Assembly (NCBI GenBank): GCA_937894825.1
Contig: CALCQT010000088.1
Span: forward strand, 1-8,467
Direction of reading: 5' to 3'
Origin: an uncultured Anaerolineaceae bacterium
GTDB taxonomy: Bacteria > Chloroflexota > Anaerolineae > Anaerolineales > Anaerolineaceae
DNA length: 8,467 nucleotides
The translations under genes were made by a program, and so were the position numbers. Shown one piece after another: positions 4,883 to 8,467 of this stretch. Each line of letters begins with the position of its first letter. Position 1 is the first letter of the stretch. The notes beneath the pieces are model-generated. The model ran no database searches. It worked only from the letters and a program-made list of their open reading frames with translations, and was not told the DNA's origin.

Positions 4883-6172
4883 TCATGACTGAATTACACT
4901 TGACACACGATTTGCCAACTCGACGGAGTAGTTTGTTCCCCGGTCCCAGGGATAAACCTGACTCATAGAAGCGAAATAAAAACCGGGCAGCGGTCCCGTA
5001 AAAGGAGGAATATTCTGCGAATGGTTCACGAAAGGAATCGGCTGTGCATAGGGCGTTGAAAATTTCCAGCTTTCGAGAATCCAGTCTTCCTGAAATTCCG
5101 GGTTGATCCGCTGCAAACCAGGAATCAGCTTTTGGACCAACGCTTCTTTAGAAAGCGAAAAATTCTCATGTCCGGGTTCAAGATAATCCCCGGCATAAAT
5201 GATCGTCTCCCCATTAAAATATTCAGAGGAAACAAAATTCGTATGTTCTACCAGCGCTAAAAATGGAAAACCCTGATCCTTGGGAAGGTTGTACCAGTAA
5301 TATCCGTCCGGAGAGACCGGCCGTTTCAGTGAAAGCACCAATACGACCGCACCTAAACTTTTTAATTCTTTGAGTTTTTCCAGAAAATGTTCGCCAATTT
5401 CCGGCGCGATTTTCGGCAGGGATTGCGGCGAGGTCGTCACCAGAACTTTATCGAAATCCGTTCCTTCCCCGTCAGCAGTGATTCGCCAGCCGCCCGTTTG
5501 ATTTTGTGCGATATTGTTGACCTGTGCGCCGAACCGGAAAGTGACGCCTTCTTTTTCGAGCCGTTCTTGAAACAAATCGAAGAAGTGCTGGAATCCCCCA
5601 CGAAATGTCCCCAGTTGGGTTGTTCGTGAGTAAAGCCGTGCCCACAACCAGGCCATATTAACCTGATCGGCATAACGTTCGCCAAACTTCCCAACCATCA
5701 TTGGCTCCCACATCGTTCGGTACACACTTTCACCGGCATATTTGATCATCCATTCTTTGGCAGTATATTTCTCAAGCGTCTGCCAGCGATTAAAGAGACG
5801 CAAATACAGACCCACAAAACCAAATCGGATCTTGTTAATGCCATATCCCAACCCCGGATACAGGATAGCCGCCGGGATTGAATCGAACGGATAAAATTTT
5901 CCTCTGTGGAACATGACGCTTTTGGGACGCTTGATGGAAATCAGATCTTCCATCCCCAGGTCTTTGACTAACGCCAGCAATGATTTATCCGAGGTAAAAA
6001 AATGGTGATAAAACTTCTCCACTGAATAGTCCCATTCGGGCTGTCTGAAACCGCTGGCAAGCCCTCCCGGCTGCAGATCTCTTTCATATATGGTAACTTC
6101 ATATCCGGCTTTGCTCAGATTCCATGCGGCTGTTAATCCGCAGATCCCAGCGCCGACAATGCCTATTTTCAT
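4883..6172 (-). CDS. FAD-dependent amine-oxidase-like oxidoreductase
   Basis: The 429-residue protein is an FAD flavoprotein of the protoporphyrinogen oxidase/phytoene desaturase-like superfamily; its substrate cannot be read from sequence. The N-terminus carries the Rossmann dinucleotide-binding motif G7-x-G9-x-x-G12 with the acidic strand end at E30 and a PGG loop (36-38). The C-terminal FAD-contact segment is GFYFASMSQVYPWDRG (397-412). The middle (about 45-200) is helical and aromatic-rich and probably forms the substrate domain. No signal peptide or membrane helix is evident, so it should be cytosolic or membrane-associated. The ATG at 6172 is chosen because AGAAGGAG (6179-6186) lies just upstream and the Rossmann strand begins there; an in-frame start at 6205 would add 11 residues and bury this site. 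It is divergent from the GtrA-fusion gene. Related flavoproteins often occur in polysaccharide clusters, which suggests but does not show an envelope role. Confidence 0.88.
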   Translation of the reverse strand: MKIGIVGAGICGLTAAWNLSKAGYEVTIYERDLQPGGLASGFRQPEWDYSVEKFYHHFFTSDKSLLALVKDLGMEDLISIKRPKSVMFHRGKFYPFDSIPAAILYPGLGYGINKIRFGFVGLYLRLFNRWQTLEKYTAKEWMIKYAGESVYRTMWEPMMVGKFGERYADQVNMAWLWARLYSRTTQLGTFRGGFQHFFDLFQERLEKEGVTFRFGAQVNNIAQNQTGGWRITADGEGTDFDKVLVTTSPQSLPKIAPEIGEHFLEKLKELKSLGAVVLVLSLKRPVSPDGYYWYNLPKDQGFPFLALVEHTNFVSSEYFNGETIIYAGDYLEPGHENFSLSKEALVQKLIPGLQRINPEFQEDWILESWKFSTPYAQPIPFVNHSQNIPPFTGPLPGFYFASMSQVYPWDRGTNYSVELANRVSSVIQS

Positions 6173-6227
6173 TTTTAACTCCTTCTGAAAAACACATAGA
6201 AACAAAAAATCGCTTCTTTATCTAATT

Positions 6228-6335
6228 CGAGTGTCAAAAGTAGAATTTGGACACGGCACTCGCATTTGGAGAAGAAATCCCATTTACATAAGTGATTTTG
6301 TAGGGGAGCGCACCATTTAATACTTTTGACACCCG
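6228..6335. mobile_element. MITE-like element with 12-bp terminal inverted repeats, copy A
   Basis: GTGTCAAAAGTA (6231-6242) and TACTTTTGACAC (6321-6332) are perfect inverted repeats; with flanking CG[A/G] the match is 14 of 15. The interior of about 80 bases encodes nothing and includes TGTAGGGGAGC (6299-6309), shared with the copy at 7538-7684. No clear target-site duplication was seen. Each end carries TTGACA reading outward. The element lies in the leader or promoter region of the flavoprotein gene. A non-autonomous transposon derivative is the simplest reading; no transposase is present in the window. Confidence 0.55.
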
Positions 6336-6372
6336 AAACCTGTTTCAAAATATCCACGTTTCCTCTTTGGAG

Positions 6373-6400
6373 ATTCTACCATAACCAATCTTCCAGTAAA
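6373..6400 (-). promoter_or_regulatory. Candidate promoter toward the flavoprotein gene
   Basis: On the minus strand TTTACT (6395-6400) is followed by 16 bases and TAGAAT (6373-6378). Each box matches its sigma-70 consensus at four or five of six positions. The transcript would cross the inverted-repeat element before reaching the ATG at 6172, giving a leader of nearly 200 bases. It overlaps the opposing plus-strand candidate almost completely. Confidence 0.3.
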
Positions 6401-6402
6401 AT
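6374..6402 (+). promoter_or_regulatory. Candidate promoter for the GtrA-fusion gene
   Basis: TTCTAC (6374-6379), 17 bases, then TAAAAT (6397-6402) resembles a sigma-70 promoter. Transcription would start near 6409, giving a leader of about 65 bases before ATG 6475 that contains a small GGGC/GCCC hairpin (6418-6429). Confidence 0.4.
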
Positions 6403-6474
6403 AGGGTTATTGCCTGTGGGCTATGGCCCCAACAAAGCATTCTTCGATGACGATTGAGCTATGGAAAACCTTTC

Positions 6475-7497
6475 ATGAAAACAACGCAGCCAACGGCACT
6501 CTTTAAGCAAATCCCATTTATCCTGATTCATTTGAATCCGCAGCTGCTCTTATCGGAAGAACTGGAGACCCTGAATCGTGCCGGCGTCATCCCTTATTGC
6601 GTCATCATCTCAGACAAACTGCAGTCCGCAGCGCCAAAATCCGAAGCTGTTCGCGTTGTCATTACGCCCGAAAACAAAATCAGCCAACAAATTTACGAAG
6701 CATTGACCAGCCTGAAGAAATCCGGCATTGATTTTGATCAGGCGCTCGTGTACCAGAATGACGCCGCCGCGTCTTCGCAGGACATTGTCCAGGGGCTGTA
6801 TAACGCATCATTGGAGCCTGAAGCGTTTCATGTCATCGAAATGGAAGAAGCAATCCACAATAAACCGTTTTTTATTCTGATGATCACAAAAAAAATTTTC
6901 GGAACGCGTCTGGATGAACCGAATCCCTTTCTGTGGATTATCCCGATAAAAGCGTTGAATTTTTTCGTCAAAAGCGGAAAACCGCCGCGCTTTTTCCCGC
7001 TTTCATGGCTGAGCGCCTGTAATCACGAAAACATCTCCATCCGTGTGTCTTTTCTGGGAAAATGGTCCAGTCAGGGTCTGATCCACAGTTTTGGACCGGT
7101 TCGCATCCTTTTCTATTCACTCAGTCTGTTTTTCCGTTACGTGCTCAGTTCTCTGACCGGGGTGATTGCGGACAATTCCATGTTCCTCCTTCTGACGACT
7201 CTGGGAATCGGGCATCTTTTATCATTGATCCTCTCCAGAATATTCTCCATCCTGATCAATTATTCACTGTTGCGGACTATGGTCTTCCGGGAACAGGGGA
7301 ATCGTTATGAGTCCTTTTTGAAATATATCGGTTTGGTGATTTTTTCCAGCAGCATTGTTTGGGTTGGGCTGGATTTTGGCTCGAAAATTTTCCCCTTTCC
7401 GGCCGTCATCATCAAAATGGGCATCGAATTGATGATGTTTTTCTTCAATTATTTCATCTCAAAAACCATCGTTTTCCGAAAGAAGAAAGCGATATAA
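6475..7497 (+). CDS. Degenerate GT2-like domain fused to a GtrA membrane domain
   Basis: The 340-residue product joins an N-terminal region (about 10-205) shaped like a family 2 glycosyltransferase of the dolichyl/polyprenyl-phosphate sugar synthase type to a C-terminal GtrA domain (about 218-336) with four hydrophobic helices (roughly 217-241, 244-265, 282-303, 307-330). GtrA proteins are thought to help lipid-linked sugars cross the membrane. Typical joints are visible: GLIHSFGPVRIL before the first helix, then NYSLLRTMVFR and NYFISKTIVFR. The GT2 half looks inactive. Where the family has a DxD-type nucleotide-sugar motif, this protein has LVYQNDAAAS (91-100), and the glycine/lysine-rich GKG region is ENKISQQI (66-73). 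Start: ATG 6475 is preferred; an in-frame TTG at 6454 would add seven residues. Neither has a good Shine-Dalgarno sequence. A non-catalytic role in envelope glycan transfer is inferred. Confidence 0.83.
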   Translation: MKTTQPTALFKQIPFILIHLNPQLLLSEELETLNRAGVIPYCVIISDKLQSAAPKSEAVRVVITPENKISQQIYEALTSLKKSGIDFDQALVYQNDAAASSQDIVQGLYNASLEPEAFHVIEMEEAIHNKPFFILMITKKIFGTRLDEPNPFLWIIPIKALNFFVKSGKPPRFFPLSWLSACNHENISIRVSFLGKWSSQGLIHSFGPVRILFYSLSLFFRYVLSSLTGVIADNSMFLLLTTLGIGHLLSLILSRIFSILINYSLLRTMVFREQGNRYESFLKYIGLVIFSSSIVWVGLDFGSKIFPFPAVIIKMGIELMMFFFNYFISKTIVFRKKKAI

Positions 7498-7537
7498 GCG
7501 CAATATTGATAATTTTTCCGCCCGGTCAACGATAATC

Positions 7538-7684
7538 AGAGTGTCAAAAGTAAAAACAATCCATTAAACGATGAACAAATGTAGGGGAGCCCATCGGGCT
7601 CCTGTTGTACCGCGCGAAGCGCAAGGCACAATCGCGCACGGCATTGATCAGAAAAGCGGGGCTCAAATTTACACCAGACACGGA
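7538..7684 (+). repeat. Hairpin-rich intergenic repeat, copy B
   Basis: This begins with GAGTGTCAAAAGTA, identical over 14 bases to the left end of the element at 6229, and shares TGTAGGGGAGC (7580-7590). The opposite end (TTTACACCAGACAC near 7668-7681) is only a worn match to the inverted end. Two hairpins fill the middle: GGAGCCC/GGGCTCC (7586-7592 and 7596-7602, three-base loop) and GCGCGA/TCGCGC (7612-7617 and 7632-7637). It occupies most of the gap between the GtrA-fusion gene and the sortase gene; its first hairpin could also end the upstream transcript, though no strong T-run follows. Confidence 0.55.
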
Positions 7685-7697
7685 AGCCAACTATAAT
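7668..7697 (+). promoter_or_regulatory. Sortase promoter, probably leaderless
   Basis: TTTACA (7668-7673) and a perfect TATAAT (7692-7697) are separated by 18 bases. The start codon ATG 7704 lies seven bases past the -10, just where transcription should begin. No Shine-Dalgarno sequence is present before it. The -35 falls within the worn right end of repeat copy B. Confidence 0.65.
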
Positions 7698-7703
7698 TAG
7701 CGT

Positions 7704-8467
7704 ATGGGTCAAAATAAATTTGCTGATGATCTGACGGAAGATGAATTGCGTTACCGGTTGATGCGGAAAAAGATCAGCGGTCGTGAAGCCAGAATTTTGT
7801 CGTATCGCGCCTCAGGGCGAGCCATCGAAGAAGAAAGCGCGCCCATCAACCGTGAACTCCACTGGGCGCCGGGCGAGGCAGGAAAAAAGGTTGTGGCCAC
7901 ACCGGCGAAAAGGCGGCTGGACAAAATTCTCCTTTTGATTGAAATCGCCGCGGTTATCGGCATCATCGTGATGTTCATTGCCGGGGCGCAAATCCTGACA
8001 AATTTAAATCGTGAAGCGGCGCAATCGATGGTGATGCCAACTTTGACCCCAACGCCCCTGATCCAGGCTGTCGTCCTGCCCAGCGGACACACACCGCCCA
8101 ACGAAAGTGGCGCCGCCGCTTTTAACGAAAGCGAAATCCCCGAGCATTTAAGGGATATGGTAGAATCTGTAACGATTGCGCAGACCGCAATTGATTTCAA
8201 CGAGCAAATCGTACGGATCCGGATCCCCGCCATTAATGTGGATGCTCCTGTAATCAAAGGAGATGATTGGGAATCCTTAAAAAATGGGGTGGGATTAAAC
8301 TTATACAGTGTGGAGCCGGGTAAAGTCGGGAATGTGATACTCTCCGGACACAACGACATTTTCGGGGAAGTGTTCCGGTATCTGGATCAATTGAAGCCGG
8401 GGAATGAGATTGTGTTGCTGACAGAGAAAAAAACATATACCTATACCGTGGAAGAGACACAGATCGT
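7704..8467 (+). CDS. Sortase (class D/E-like), C-terminus cut by window edge
   Basis: Sortases are membrane-anchored cysteine transpeptidases that cleave sorting signals and attach proteins to the cell envelope. The visible 254 residues comprise a charged cytoplasmic segment (1-72, with DDLTEDELRYRLMRKK and a GREARILSYRASGRA stretch), one membrane helix (about 74-97), a Thr/Pro-rich linker (111-132) and the start of the sortase beta-barrel from about 168 (VRIRIPAINVDAPVI). The probable catalytic histidine is H216 in LSGHNDIFGEVFRYLD. The catalytic Cys and Arg should lie beyond base 8467, so activity cannot be judged. ATG 7704 is chosen because a TATAAT box seven bases upstream predicts a leaderless transcript and the acidic N-terminus resembles that of Chloroflexota sortases as I recall them. 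An ATG 19 codons further in also lacks a good ribosome site. No substrate with an LPxTG-like signal is visible in the window. Confidence 0.88.
   Translation, partial: MGQNKFADDLTEDELRYRLMRKKISGREARILSYRASGRAIEEESAPINRELHWAPGEAGKKVVATPAKRRLDKILLLIEIAAVIGIIVMFIAGAQILTNLNREAAQSMVMPTLTPTPLIQAVVLPSGHTPPNESGAAAFNESEIPEHLRDMVESVTIAQTAIDFNEQIVRIRIPAINVDAPVIKGDDWESLKNGVGLNLYSVEPGKVGNVILSGHNDIFGEVFRYLDQLKPGNEIVLLTEKKTYTYTVEETQI

Noticed and set aside
6173..6205. Upstream in-frame start for the flavoprotein
   Set aside because: It adds 11 residues ahead of the Rossmann strand and covers the AGAAGGAG site that fits the start at 6172.
6447..6505. Earlier ATG (6447) as start of the GtrA-fusion gene
   Set aside because: It is in another frame and hits a stop after 19 codons; joining it would need a frameshift for which there is no evidence.
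7751..8359. 202-codon minus-strand open frame
   Set aside because: It is antisense to the sortase gene, whose motifs and membrane helix are clear; the antisense frame has no recognisable domain.

Overview
The window looks like a chromosomal segment of a Chloroflexota bacterium, most likely class Anaerolineae. This is an inference from the gene mix: secreted proteins built from NBR1-type Ig-like domains, a GT2-like/GtrA fusion, a sortase with a charged cytoplasmic N-terminus ahead of its membrane anchor, and short intergenic repeats. No rRNA or other definitive marker is present, so the assignment is moderate.

Layout. Positions 1-309 hold no gene I can support, but carry two strong hairpins. 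Two minus-strand genes follow (310-1500 and 1950-2687). Both encode exported proteins with NBR1-like Ig domains, two in the first and one in the second, set in Trp/Tyr/Asn-rich and Cys-containing low-complexity sequence. A terminator (1848-1887) and a hairpin-rich repeat separate them. Next on the minus strand is dnaA (3035-4405), complete, with its own strong terminator (2953-2987). Upstream of dnaA is an AT-rich 477-base gap (4406-4882) holding four inverted repeats, a plausible but unproven origin or dnaA control region. Then comes an FAD-dependent amine-oxidase-like oxidoreductase (4883-6172, minus). The coding strand switches in 6173-6474, which holds a short element with 12-base perfect terminal inverted repeats and candidate promoters. 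On the plus strand lie a GT2-like/GtrA fusion (6475-7497), a second copy of the repeat, and the first 254 codons of a sortase (7704 to the window edge).

How the genes may fit together. dnaA starts chromosome replication. Most of the rest points to the cell envelope: exported Ig-domain proteins, a membrane protein related to lipid-linked sugar transfer, a flavoprotein of the class often found with polysaccharide genes, and a sortase. There is no clear multi-gene operon; every gene has a sizeable gap and often its own terminator. The observations most worth checking are the loss of catalytic motifs in the GT2 half of the GtrA fusion, the short repeat whose ends carry outward-facing TTGACA boxes, the likely leaderless start of the sortase gene, and the inverted-repeat array upstream of dnaA.
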